Shown: positions 8,942 through 16,977 of the stretch, piece after piece | How the letters are laid out: each line of letters starts with the position of its first letter | Position numbering within the stretch: position 1 is the stretch's first letter | Assembly (NCBI RefSeq): GCF_004322705.1 | Contig: NZ_SIZZ01000001.1 | Location: 1,488,001 to 1,552,000 of the forward strand | Reading direction: 5' to 3' | DNA from: Dyella terrae | GTDB taxonomy: Bacteria; Pseudomonadota; Gammaproteobacteria; Xanthomonadales; Rhodanobacteraceae | DNA: 64,000 bases | Notes under the pieces: model-generated | What the model saw: the letters and a program-made list of their open reading frames with translations, nothing else | Told to the model about the DNA's origin: nothing | Databases searched by the model: none | Translations under genes and position numbers: made by a program

Positions 8942-9043
8942 GTTTTTGCGTATCCGGTAATGACAAGTGGGCGCGGGTCGCGACTGGGAAAGCCGCTCGT
9001 CGCAAGGTGATGCGCCGGCATCACCTTGCGGATCACCCTATGA

Positions 9044-11638
9044 TCAGGCTGCCTGCGATGCCTCGATGAAATCCTGCGCAAAACGCTGCAGGACGCCACC
9101 GGCCTCATAGATCGACACTTCCTCGGCCGTATCCAGGCGGCAGGTCACCGGCACCTCCACGCGATCTCCGTTCTTGCGATGGATGACCAGCGTGAGCTCG
9201 GCACGCGGCGTGCGCTCACCGGCGACATCGAAAGTTTCCGTGCCATCGATGCCCAGGGTCTTGCGATTCGTGCCGGGCAGGAACTCCAGCGGCAACACAC
9301 CCATGCCGATCAGGTTCGTGCGATGGATGCGCTCGAAGCCTTCGGCCGCGATCGCTTCGACGCCTGCCAGGCGAACGCCCTTCGCGGCCCAGTCACGCGA
9401 CGAACCCTGGCCGTAGTCGGCGCCGGCGATCACGATCAACGGCTGCTTGCGGTCCATGTAGGTTTCAATGGCTTCCCACATGCGCATCACCTGACCTTCC
9501 GGCTCGACGCGCGCCAGCGAACCCTTCTTCACTTCACCGTCGACCACCGCCATTTCATTGATGAGCGTCGGATTGGCGAACGTGGCGCGCTGCGCGGTCA
9601 GGTGGTCACCGCGATGCGTCGCGTACGAATTGAAGTCCTCTTCGGGCAGGCCCATCTTCGCGAGATATTCGCCGGCCGCGCTGTCGAGGAGAATCGCGTT
9701 CGACGGCGACAGATGATCGGTGGTGATGTTGTCGCCAAGCACGGCCAGCGGACGCATGCCCTTGAGCGTGCGCTCACCCGCGAGCGCGCCTTCCCAGTAC
9801 GGCGGGCGGCGAATGTAGGTGCTCTGCGGGCGCCAGTCGTACAGCGGCGCTGCGGTGGTACCGGTGTGGCCCGTGCGCGCGAACATCGGATCGTAGACTT
9901 TGCGGAACTGTTCGGGCTTCACGCTCGACGACACGATCGCATCGATCTCCTCGTCGCTCGGCCAGATGTCCTTGAGGGTGACCGGCTGACCGTTGGCGTC
10001 GATGCCAAGCACGTCCTTCTCGATATCGAATCGAATCGTGCCGGCAATCGCATACGCGACAACCAGCGGCGGCGACGCCAGGAAAGCCTGCTTCGCATAG
10101 GGATGGATGCGACCGTCGAAGTTGCGATTGCCCGACAGCACGGCGGTCGCATAAAGATCGCGGTCGATGATTTCCTGCTGGATCTTCGGATCGAGCGCGC
10201 CGGACATGCCATTGCAGGTGGTGCATGCAAAGGCCACGATGCCGAAGCCGAGCTTTTCCAGATCCGGCAGCAGGTTCGCTTCCTTCAGATACAACTCCAC
10301 GGCCTTGGAGCCGGGTGCCAGCGAACTTTTGACCCAGGGTTTGCGGGTCAGGCCGCGCGCATTGGCATTGCGCGCCAGCAAGGCAGCGGCAATCACATTG
10401 CGCGGATTGCTGGTGTTGGTGCAGCTGGTGATGGCCGCGATGATCACCGCGCCGTCGGGCATCTGCCCCGGCTGTTCTTTCCACTGTCCCGCAATACCGC
10501 GCGCCGCGAGATCCGACGTCGGCAGGCGCTTGTGCGGATTGGACGGGCCGGCCATGTTGCGAACCACTGACGAAAGATCAAACGTCAGCGTGCGCTCGTA
10601 CTGTGCGTCAGCCAGCGTGTCGGCCCAGAGACCGGCAGCCTTGGCGTAGGTTTCCACCAGCTTGACCTGCTCATCGCTGCGACCGGTCAGGCGCAGGTAA
10701 TCGGTGGTCTGACCATCGATGAAGAACATCGCAGCGGTGGCACCGTATTCGGGCGCCATGTTGGAAATGGTGGCGCGATCACCCAGCGTGAGGCTGGCGG
10801 CACCCTCGCCGCGGAATTCGAGGTACGCACCGACAACTTTTTCCTTGCGCAGGAATTCGGTGAGCGCAAGCACGATATCAGTTGCCGTGATGCCGGGCTG
10901 GCGCTTGCCGGTGAGCTCGACGCCGATGATGTCGGGCAGGCGCATCCACGAAGCGCGACCGAGCATCACGTTCTCGGCCTCCAGGCCACCAACGCCGATG
11001 GCAATCACACCCAGCGCATCCACGTGCGGCGTGTGACTGTCGGTGCCCACGCAGGTATCGGGATAGGCAACGCCATCCTGCACCTGGATCACCGGCGACA
11101 TCTTCTCCAGATTGATCTGGTGCATGATGCCGTTGCCCGGGGGAATGACATCGACGTTCTCGAACGCCTTCTTGGTCCAGTTGATGAAGTGGAAGCGATC
11201 TTCGTTGCGGCGATCCTCGATCGCGCGGTTCTTCGTGAACGCATTCGGATCGAAACCACCGCACTCCACTGCCAGCGAGTGGTCGACGATCAGCTGCACT
11301 GGCACCACCGGATTCACCTTGGCCGGATCGCCACCGCGCTCGGCAATCGCATCGCGCAGGCCGGCCAGGTCGACCAGCGCCGTCTGGCCGAGGATGTCGT
11401 GGCACACCACGCGCGCCGGGAACCACGGGAAGTCACGCTCGCGCTTGCGATCGATGATCTGCTTGAGCGAATCGGTGAGGATCGCAGGGTCGCAGCGGCG
11501 CACCAGGTTCTCGGCAAGCACTCGCGAGGTGTACGGCAGCGAGTCATAGGCGCCCGGCTGGATCGCGTCCACGGCGGCACGTGCATTGAAAAATTCCAGC
11601 GACGTGCCGGGAAGCGATTGGCGGTAGACGGTATTCAT
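9044..11638 (-). CDS. acnD: Fe/S-dependent 2-methylcitrate dehydratase AcnD
   Basis: This aconitase-superfamily enzyme dehydrates 2-methylcitrate, and with PrpF it replaces or backs up PrpD. It is 864 residues, the usual AcnD length. The [4Fe-4S] ligands are recognisable in ITSCTNTSNP and FACTTCNG. Substrate and signature stretches include VGTDSHTPHVDALGV and GADYGQGSSRDWAAKG in the C-terminal swivel domain. It was preferred over housekeeping AcnA because of length, the N-terminus (RQSLPGTSLEFFNARAAVDAI) and the prpF/prpD neighbours. It heads the minus-strand acnD-prpF-prpD group, and prpBC lie about 7 kb further upstream rather than adjacent. Confidence 0.95.
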   Translation of the reverse strand: MNTVYRQSLPGTSLEFFNARAAVDAIQPGAYDSLPYTSRVLAENLVRRCDPAILTDSLKQIIDRKRERDFPWFPARVVCHDILGQTALVDLAGLRDAIAERGGDPAKVNPVVPVQLIVDHSLAVECGGFDPNAFTKNRAIEDRRNEDRFHFINWTKKAFENVDVIPPGNGIMHQINLEKMSPVIQVQDGVAYPDTCVGTDSHTPHVDALGVIAIGVGGLEAENVMLGRASWMRLPDIIGVELTGKRQPGITATDIVLALTEFLRKEKVVGAYLEFRGEGAASLTLGDRATISNMAPEYGATAAMFFIDGQTTDYLRLTGRSDEQVKLVETYAKAAGLWADTLADAQYERTLTFDLSSVVRNMAGPSNPHKRLPTSDLAARGIAGQWKEQPGQMPDGAVIIAAITSCTNTSNPRNVIAAALLARNANARGLTRKPWVKSSLAPGSKAVELYLKEANLLPDLEKLGFGIVAFACTTCNGMSGALDPKIQQEIIDRDLYATAVLSGNRNFDGRIHPYAKQAFLASPPLVVAYAIAGTIRFDIEKDVLGIDANGQPVTLKDIWPSDEEIDAIVSSSVKPEQFRKVYDPMFARTGHTGTTAAPLYDWRPQSTYIRRPPYWEGALAGERTLKGMRPLAVLGDNITTDHLSPSNAILLDSAAGEYLAKMGLPEEDFNSYATHRGDHLTAQRATFANPTLINEMAVVDGEVKKGSLARVEPEGQVMRMWEAIETYMDRKQPLIVIAGADYGQGSSRDWAAKGVRLAGVEAIAAEGFERIHRTNLIGMGVLPLEFLPGTNRKTLGIDGTETFDVAGERTPRAELTLVIHRKNGDRVEVPVTCRLDTAEEVSIYEAGGVLQRFAQDFIEASQAA

Positions 11639-11827
11639 GGACGGGAGAATCCCTCGAGTGCTGGTCTGTTCGAAACGGCGGTCACCGCATCGGGTGGACG
11701 TTGGCGCGCTACCCGCTCGTCGACCGACGGTTAATCCGTTCTAAAACCGACAGTTGGAGCGAGCGACAGCGAACGCCCTGGCCAGCCATTGTAGCCGGAC
11801 CCGACCTTTTCCTTAAGTGTTACCCGC

Positions 11828-11857
11828 TTGACTGGTATGCAGGCCGACATCGACAAT
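11828..11857 (+). promoter_or_regulatory. Candidate sigma-70 promoter of the terC riboswitch transcript
   Basis: TTGACT at 11828 and GACAAT at 11852 are separated by 18 bases and lie just before the riboswitch-like element, placing the transcript start near 11864. The rest of 11639-11827 is the acnD upstream region; I see no gene there. Confidence 0.4.
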
Positions 11858-11875
11858 AGTCGGATACTGATCCCA

Positions 11876-12010
11876 AAAGGGAGTAGTTCCGGACACTGGT
11901 TTCAGCGGTGTCTATGCAGTGGTCGTCATCACGAGCGGAGCACCGCTCCGGTCACTGCAGCGGTTCTTCCGCGGACGAGACTTTTGCGGTAACGACGGGC
12001 CTGCGTGCGT
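11876..12010 (+). promoter_or_regulatory. yybP-ykoY-type manganese riboswitch
   Basis: The leader of terC contains the two conserved sequence blocks of the yybP-ykoY family: AAAAGGGAGTAG at 11876-11887 and ACGAGACTTTTGC at 11975-11987. Between them an arm CTATGCAGTGG pairs with TCACTGCAG and encloses a second hairpin (GAGCGGAG/CTCCGC-like). This family binds Mn2+ and commonly sits upstream of TerC and other Mn exporters, which is exactly the downstream gene. A T-rich stretch (TCTTTTTTGCGCGC) before the gene may be part of the expression platform. Boundaries are approximate. Confidence 0.7.
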
Positions 12011-12053
12011 CCGTGGTTGCTGCATTGTCTTTTTTGCGCGCAAGGATTGATGC

Positions 12054-12731
12054 ATGGATTTCTTCACCCCCGAATTCTTCTCCGGCCTGGCAGCCATTGT
12101 GCTGCTGGATCTCGTGCTGGCCGGCGACAACGCGATCGTGATCGCGCTGGCCGCGCGCAACCTGCCCGGCCACCTGCAAAAGAAAGCCGTCTTCTGGGGC
12201 ACCTTCGGCGCCGTCGCCGTGCGCGTCGCCATGACCGCCGTGGTCGTCTACCTGCTCAAGCTCCCGGGCCTGATGCTGGCCGGCGGCCTGCTGCTCCTGC
12301 CGATCGCCTGGAAGCTGCTCAAGCCCCATTCCGAAGACCCCAATGTCGATGCCGCCAGCAACTTCTGGTCGGCGCTGCGCACCATCGTGGTGGCTGACGC
12401 CCTGATGGGACTGGACAACGTGCTGGCCATCGCCGGCGCCTCGCACGGCAGCATGGTGCTGGTGATCCTTGGCCTGGCGATCAGCGTGCCGCTGGTGGTC
12501 TGGGGTTCGACCTTGATCCTGCGTCTCATCGAGCGCTTCCCTGTCATCGTCTACATCGGTGCCGGCGCCATCGCCTGGACGGCGGCGCGCATGATCGCCC
12601 ACGACCACCTGCTGGTGGCCTGGTTCGACGCGCATGGCTGGGCCCGCTACGTGCTGGACGTAGTGCTCGTGATAGCGATCTGCGGTGGCGGCTGGCTGGT
12701 ACAGCGTCGTCGGGAAGCCGCCACGGCCTGA
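12054..12731 (+). CDS. TerC/YjbE-family membrane protein, probable Mn2+ exporter
   Basis: This 225-residue integral membrane protein of the TerC family has about seven hydrophobic segments. The paired acidic motifs VLAGDNAIVIALAA (residues 19-32) and DALMGLDNVLAIAGA (around 114-128) are typical of this family and of YjbE/YceF-like Mn transporters. AAGGA precedes the ATG by seven bases. The upstream yybP-ykoY element supports a role in manganese export or metal loading of exported enzymes. Some family members are linked to tellurite resistance, but nothing here suggests a ter operon. It is transcribed opposite to the prp genes that flank it. Confidence 0.85.
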   Translation: MDFFTPEFFSGLAAIVLLDLVLAGDNAIVIALAARNLPGHLQKKAVFWGTFGAVAVRVAMTAVVVYLLKLPGLMLAGGLLLLPIAWKLLKPHSEDPNVDAASNFWSALRTIVVADALMGLDNVLAIAGASHGSMVLVILGLAISVPLVVWGSTLILRLIERFPVIVYIGAGAIAWTAARMIAHDHLLVAWFDAHGWARYVLDVVLVIAICGGGWLVQRRREAATA

Positions 12732-12822
12732 AGGCGCGGCATGCCTGGCACGCGACTCACGCGCCAGGCATGCCAGCGGCCGGTACACTGCGGGCCGCTT
12801 TCACCAAGAGAACCTCCCCACG

Positions 12823-13428
12823 ATGAAGCTCTACTACCTGCCGGGCGCCTGCTCGCTTGCCGACCACATTGTCCTCGAATGGACGGGCGCCCCCTACGAA
12901 GCGCATGCGGTGCCGCGCGACCAGCTGAAGACCGAGTACCTGAAGATCAACCCGCTGGGCGTCGTGCCTGCGCTGGTGGAAGACGACGGCTGGGTCCTGA
13001 CCGAGAACGTCGCCATCCTCGGCTACCTCGCCGAAAAGTACCCGCAGGCCGAGCTCGCCGGTACCGACATGCGCAGCCGTGCCGATGTCATGCGCTGGCT
13101 GGGGTTCCTCAACTCGGACATCCATCCGGCGTTCAAACCGATCTTCGGTCCCGCGCGTTTCATCGCCGACGAATCGCAGCACGCCGAGCTGATCGACAAC
13201 GCCCGTGCGCGTTTGCGCGACATGTTCGGTCGCGTGAACGAGCAGCTGAAGGGTGGTGACTGGATCACCGGCAAGCGCTCGATCGCCGATCCCTACCTGT
13301 TCGTCGTCCTGCGCTGGGCCAAGGGCAAGGGCGTGGACCTGTCGGGCTTTGACGAGCTGGAGCGCTTCTCCGCTCGCATGCGCGAAGACGAAGGCGTGAA
13401 GGCTGCCATGAAGGCAGAAGGCTTGTAA
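12823..13428 (+). CDS. Glutathione S-transferase, GstA (beta) type
   Basis: This cytosolic glutathione transferase has 201 residues, the same as E. coli GstA, and is colinear with it. The N-terminal thioredoxin-fold domain begins MKLYYLPGACSLADHI, including the beta-class Cys in PGACSL. NPLGVVPAL carries the cis-proline, and LTENVAILGYLAE provides the glutathione contacts. The all-helical C-terminal domain has DWITGKRSIADPYLF. The ATG at 12823 was chosen from that match, so the longer open frame beginning at 12685 is not used. No operon partner is evident. It is followed by a palindromic repeat. Confidence 0.93.
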   Translation: MKLYYLPGACSLADHIVLEWTGAPYEAHAVPRDQLKTEYLKINPLGVVPALVEDDGWVLTENVAILGYLAEKYPQAELAGTDMRSRADVMRWLGFLNSDIHPAFKPIFGPARFIADESQHAELIDNARARLRDMFGRVNEQLKGGDWITGKRSIADPYLFVVLRWAKGKGVDLSGFDELERFSARMREDEGVKAAMKAEGL

Positions 13429-13447
13429 GGCCACTCGCTGCGCTCGT

Positions 13448-13555
13448 TGTGAAGCCGGCGCTGCGCGCCTGTAAACAGTGAACAGGTAAGAGCCAGGGCG
13501 CAGAGCGCTCTTCTCCGTTCACCGTTTACAGGCCGCGCCAGCGGCCGGCTTCACA
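13448..13555. repeat. Dispersed palindromic intergenic repeat, copy A
   Basis: Imperfect inverted arms of about 46 bases each (13448-13493 and 13507-13555) contain TGTGAAGCCGG, GCTG, GCCTGTAAAC and GTGAAC. They pair around a short centre of about 13 bases, CAGGGCGCAGA being its core. The arms share the outer TGTGAA.CCGG and inner TGTAAA..GTGAA blocks with the copy at 54429-54556. It lies between the stop codons of convergent genes, so it may also act as a bidirectional terminator. Confidence 0.7.
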
Positions 13556-13601
13556 GGCCTGCGCCAGCAGGCCGGCCCCACCGCGAGCAACGCGAGCCCC
13601 C

Positions 13602-15026
13602 TCAATACATCATGGGTACGCGCACCGTGACTGTCGCATCCGGCGTATCCCGCGTCACGCCCACGCCCAACGTGAAGTTGAGCGTGCGTTTTTCGTTGAA
13701 ACGCCAGGAACCACCCAGAAGCAACGTACCTTGCAAGAGCCGCGTCGCGCCGGGCGCCGTTTTCCCGTTCTGCTTGACCGCACCGATCCAGCTCTGGTCG
13801 TAACCGATGCTGATCGACGCCTTCTCGTTGAGGGCCAGGCCCATGCCGACGCTGACGTCGACGATATTGCCAGGCTTCACTTCACCAAGGTTTTCCTTGC
13901 CCGAGAGCACCAGATTCCGGGTCACGTTGCTGCGCGAAAAGTTGTAGAGATAACTGACGTTGCCAAAGAAGACGACCGGGTCGGAGGGATACAACCAGGT
14001 CACGCCCGGTTGCAGCGAGTAGAAACCCGTACCGGTCGGCGATTCCAGTGGCAAGCCGGTGCCCGTGGCGTTCTCGACACAACGCTGCACGCAGTCGGTC
14101 GTGACTTCAAACGGGTCGCGTCCCGTGCGCGACTTGAAGCGCAGCCAGCCGATGTAATACGCCTTGTCCGGACCACCGTCATTGAGCTGGTAGCGTGCCG
14201 TCGCCTCGATGTCGCCGATGTCATGGCCACTGGTGGTGAACACCCGGTCGGTCGCCGAACCGGTAAAGATTTCACGGCTGATCGTATCGGTGTGCACCCA
14301 CAGGTAAGGCACGCGCACTTCGATCTCCAGGCGATTGGTGATGCCATAGCGCGCGGCGACCGTTGCCGTCTGCACCGTGGTCTTCACCTGCCGCGCGTCG
14401 ATCAGGCCGATCAGGATCGCCGGGATGACCGTGTAACCGATCAACGCGACGCGATCGAGCGATGAATAGCCCATCTGGTAGGAGGGCTCGAGGATGAACT
14501 TGCCCTTGGGCGTCAGCACGCCGGGCTGGTCGAAGATCGGCGCCACTTCCGGCGGTCGATTGTCGGTAGGCGGCGCCTGTCCCACCGGCTTGTTCGCATC
14601 CTGTGGCGCAGGGGCCGCAGCCGCGACGGCGTCGCCCGCCGGCATGGGCATGGCCGATGCGTTGGCGCCGCCTGCCGAGACGTTGCCGGCGCGCTGCTTG
14701 TCGAGTACATCCAGACCGACGGCCTTGCGCAACGAGCGATAGTCTTGCTCCTGTTGCGCCAGCGCTTTCTTCATGTCCTCAAGCTGCTGCATCTGTGCCT
14801 GGATCTGGCTGCGCATCGCATCGATGCGCTCGCCCTGCGACTCCATTTGCTTGCGCAGATCCGGGCTAAGCGTCGCCGGATGAGCCGGCGTGCTGCTCGA
14901 AGGCGTGGCCTGCGCACTTTGCGCGGCATCCTGCGCGCCCGCCACCTGCCCCGCCACCGGACCGCCCAGCAGCACCAGTCCGGCGCACCCGGTCGAACAT
15001 AAGTACCGCCACGTTGAGTTGCGCAT
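13602..15026 (-). CDS. FapF-like coiled-coil/beta-barrel outer-membrane secretion protein
   Basis: This 474-residue exported protein starts with a signal peptide, then an Ala/Ser/Pro-rich segment and a heptad-like helix at about 53-105 (LRKQMESQGERIDAMRSQIQ onward, rich in Gln/Glu/Arg/Met). A Pro/Ala linker follows, then a beta-barrel of alternating aromatic strands from about 165 to the terminal Tyr (GVLTPKGKFILEPSYQMGYS, GITNRLEIEVRVPYLW, and VTVRVPMMY at the end). A periplasmic coiled coil joined to a barrel is the architecture of FapF, the outer-membrane pore for functional amyloid. It is the last gene of a five-gene unit with a C39 peptidase (FapD-like) and small exported proteins, which supports this reading. 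Many barrels of this family are annotated only as transporters, so amyloid secretion is inferred. GAGGAA precedes the ATG pair at 15029/15026. Confidence 0.65.
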   Translation of the reverse strand: MRNSTWRYLCSTGCAGLVLLGGPVAGQVAGAQDAAQSAQATPSSSTPAHPATLSPDLRKQMESQGERIDAMRSQIQAQMQQLEDMKKALAQQEQDYRSLRKAVGLDVLDKQRAGNVSAGGANASAMPMPAGDAVAAAAPAPQDANKPVGQAPPTDNRPPEVAPIFDQPGVLTPKGKFILEPSYQMGYSSLDRVALIGYTVIPAILIGLIDARQVKTTVQTATVAARYGITNRLEIEVRVPYLWVHTDTISREIFTGSATDRVFTTSGHDIGDIEATARYQLNDGGPDKAYYIGWLRFKSRTGRDPFEVTTDCVQRCVENATGTGLPLESPTGTGFYSLQPGVTWLYPSDPVVFFGNVSYLYNFSRSNVTRNLVLSGKENLGEVKPGNIVDVSVGMGLALNEKASISIGYDQSWIGAVKQNGKTAPGATRLLQGTLLLGGSWRFNEKRTLNFTLGVGVTRDTPDATVTVRVPMMY

Positions 15027-15131
15027 CATGCTTCCTCATGCTTCGGGTTCGACGTCGGGAGTGCGCCTGGTGCGCACCCTTCCTGGAGGGCGGATCGAAA
15101 ATCCAGCGTCGTGCGCGGCCGCATGCATGGG

Positions 15132-15713
15132 TCAGTGGCCGATAGTCTGCAAGGCCGATTGCAGGCCCTGGAATTGGTTGAGGGTGCGAAAAGCGTTTAG
15201 CGAATTGACCGACGTATTGATCGTGGTCATGTTCTGGATGTGCTGACCATTGAGCGTGTTCTGGATCACCGTCGCTCCCATGCCCTGGTTGAGAATGGAC
15301 GGGTCAACCGAATTGCCCTGCCCGATTTGCACGACGGTCGTCGAATTGGCTGCCGCCAGCGCGGCGGCTTGCGCGCCCGTCATGTGCGCGATATCGGGAA
15401 TGTTGAAACTGGTTTGCGTCACGAGGTTGCCGTTGACGTACACCGCGCGATCAATGCCAAACGAGACGGCCAGGCCACTGGGGAGATCGAAGCCACCGCG
15501 CGTCTTGTCCAGCTGATCGGTCGCCACGGGCGAGCCGAAGCCTTCGACGTCGGCCTGCGGCGCCGCCGCAGCCAGGGTCTGGTCTGCCACGGGCGCGGCG
15601 GCGAGCGGCTTATCCGCGGCGGGAGGCTGGTCCTGAGCACTGGATCCATGCGCCCACGCACCGCCGATGCAGAACACTACGCCGATACAGACAACGCGCG
15701 TCATGGGCTTCAT
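15132..15713 (-). CDS. Exported small protein with double-glycine propeptide, FapE-position
   Basis: I do not recognise a named family. The 193-residue product has a Sec signal (MKPMTRVVCIGVVFCIGGAWA), an Ala/Pro-rich pro-region and then ATDQLDKTRGG ending at Gly73-Gly74, a match to C39-peptidase leader sites (L at -7, acid-like Q at -8, GG at -2/-1). The downstream part ends in a Gln/Asn-rich tail with TVIQNTLNGQHIQNMTTIN, a motif shared with the product of 16412-16855. It directly follows the C39 peptidase gene (12-base gap) and precedes the FapF-like barrel, the place of fapE. The ATG at 15713 was chosen over GTG at 15719 because GAGGG is nine bases upstream. It is likely a minor fibre or secreted component (inference). 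Confidence 0.7.
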   Translation of the reverse strand: MKPMTRVVCIGVVFCIGGAWAHGSSAQDQPPAADKPLAAAPVADQTLAAAAPQADVEGFGSPVATDQLDKTRGGFDLPSGLAVSFGIDRAVYVNGNLVTQTSFNIPDIAHMTGAQAAALAAANSTTVVQIGQGNSVDPSILNQGMGATVIQNTLNGQHIQNMTTINTSVNSLNAFRTLNQFQGLQSALQTIGH

Positions 15714-15725
15714 GGTCACGTTCCC

Positions 15726-16415
15726 TCAAATGTCGCCCGGCCCACGTTTGGGCATGGTCATGTTGTAGAGGCTGCCGCGATCAATGCCGCTGCTGAGTGG
15801 CGCATTGGGTGACACGCGCCAGTCCTGCGGACTGTTGAACACGGCGATATTGCGGCGGTTGTGGATCACGAACACGAGGCCGTTTTTCCAGACGCTCATG
15901 AACTTGTCCATGGCGATCGCACGCGTTCCCAGCGCCGGATCCCCGACGAGCACGCGCCCGTCGCGCACGCCCTTGATCACCACGAAATGGTGATAGCCCT
16001 TGATATCGATCAGCACGATGGCAGGCAGGTTTTCGTCTTCGAGTTTTTGCAGCGGCACCTTGAACCCATCGGCCTGGAAGCCATTGGCAGCGAGGAATCG
16101 CTTGATATCAAGCAGGGAGAAACCTTCCTTGTGGATCTTCTCCTTGTCACCGCTTGCGTACATCTGCTCGAACGCGGTCTGCTCGTTGACCGGATAGCCG
16201 TACTGGTAGGTCAGTAGCGTCGCCACAGCCGCGGAGCCGCAGCTGAAGTCGTATTTCTGTCGAATGGTATTCCTGAAACGAGCCTCCTTGAGGCTCGTCA
16301 GATGCAGGGTGTACGTGTCGCCTTGCGCGCCCACCACGCCGACCGGCGTGGTAGCTGCTGCCGCCACGGGCAGCAGCATTGCCATTGCAACGAGCAGCGC
16401 AGCTGCTTTCTTCAT
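15726..16415 (-). CDS. Periplasmic C39-family peptidase, FapD-like
   Basis: This 229-residue stand-alone C39 cysteine peptidase has an N-terminal signal peptide (MKKAAALLVAMAMLLPVAAA). The catalytic Cys lies in KYDFSCGSAAVATLL (about residues 54-68), the His in GYHHFVVIKG and the Asp in LVGDPALG. There is no membrane or ATP-binding domain, so it is not a bacteriocin ABC exporter. A secreted single-domain C39 protein between small exported proteins and a barrel is the FapD arrangement. Two neighbours carry GG-type cleavage motifs, which makes them likely substrates. The ATG overlaps the upstream stop codon (ATGA), indicating translational coupling. Confidence 0.8.
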   Translation of the reverse strand: MKKAAALLVAMAMLLPVAAAATTPVGVVGAQGDTYTLHLTSLKEARFRNTIRQKYDFSCGSAAVATLLTYQYGYPVNEQTAFEQMYASGDKEKIHKEGFSLLDIKRFLAANGFQADGFKVPLQKLEDENLPAIVLIDIKGYHHFVVIKGVRDGRVLVGDPALGTRAIAMDKFMSVWKNGLVFVIHNRRNIAVFNSPQDWRVSPNAPLSSGIDRGSLYNMTMPKRGPGDI

Positions 16416-16855
16416 GGCGTGAACTGCACGTTGACGACGGTGGCGTTCTGGATCAGCACGTTGCTTCCGGTGTTCTGAATCACCGTCGGCAAGCCGGAGG
16501 CGCCGCTGAAGGATTCGCCGCTAATGGCGTTCGAACCGGAAACGACGCGCGAAGCCGTGTTGCCCGTGACGGTCCCGTTCAACGTGGTGTTCTGTTTGAC
16601 ATTGGTGCCGCCGCTCATGTCGGCGAGCTGATCGTCGGCGGTGCTTTGTCCGAGTCCTTCGACGTGCGGACTGCCCTCGACCTTGGTGCCTGCGGCGTAC
16701 GCAGCGGGTGCGTCCGGACCGTAGGCGAGAAACACGGGAGGAATGGAACTGGCATTGCCGCTGTTGCCGGCGTGGCTCTGGTTATCCGCTGCCCACGCCG
16801 CCACCGGCAGTACGCAGCATACGGTCAATCCGAGCACCCACTTCGCGGATCGCAT
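16412..16855 (-). CDS. Exported small protein with double-glycine propeptide
   Basis: The family is not recognised. The 147-residue product has a signal peptide (MRSAKWVLGLTVCCVLPVAAWA), a short pro-region and STADDQLADMSGG ending at Gly82-Gly83, a good C39 leader site (Leu at -7, Gln at -8, Met at -4, GG). The remaining 64 residues are Asn/Thr/Ser/Val-rich and end in LPTVIQNTGSNVLIQNATVV, resembling short amyloid or curlin-like repeats. The pro-region shares the pattern VEGxGxxxAxDQLxxxxGG with the 15132-15713 product. The ATG at 16855 is preceded by GGAGAG. Its stop overlaps the C39 peptidase start by four bases. It is a likely substrate of that peptidase and a minor fibre subunit or nucleator (inference). 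Confidence 0.7.
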   Translation of the reverse strand: MRSAKWVLGLTVCCVLPVAAWAADNQSHAGNSGNASSIPPVFLAYGPDAPAAYAAGTKVEGSPHVEGLGQSTADDQLADMSGGTNVKQNTTLNGTVTGNTASRVVSGSNAISGESFSGASGLPTVIQNTGSNVLIQNATVVNVQFTP

Positions 16856-16933
16856 GGCGTTCTCTCCGTTGTCCCTGGCCGCTTCACACCCCGAGCGCCT
16901 GCCTCTACGACAGGCGCGTTGCGGAGAATGAAG

Positions 16934-16964
16934 GGCACGGTGGAGCGCGAGGCTCCACCGTGCC
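16934..16964 (-). promoter_or_regulatory. Strong 13-bp hairpin between the first two genes of the Fap-like unit
   Basis: GGCACGGTGGAGC and GCTCCACCGTGCC form a perfect 13-bp stem with a 5-base loop, 14 bases after the stop of the Gly-rich gene. No U-tract follows on the minus strand, so it looks like an attenuating or mRNA-protecting structure rather than a full terminator. It would make the first gene the most abundant product. Confidence 0.55.
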
Positions 16965-16977
16965 GGGTTGCTATCGA

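Noticed and set aside
9179-10570. Long open frame on the plus strand inside acnD
   Set aside because: It lies opposite the clearly conserved acnD gene, has no recognisable domain and is explained by high GC content.
15726-16855. Class II bacteriocin (microcin) interpretation of C39 peptidase plus GG leaders
   Set aside because: The peptidase has a signal peptide and no ABC or membrane domain, the precursors have Sec signals, and no immunity gene is seen; a Fap-like secretion role fits better.
16934-16964. The 13-bp hairpin as an intrinsic terminator
   Set aside because: There is no U-tract on the minus strand, and the next gene is only 79 bases downstream in the same unit.
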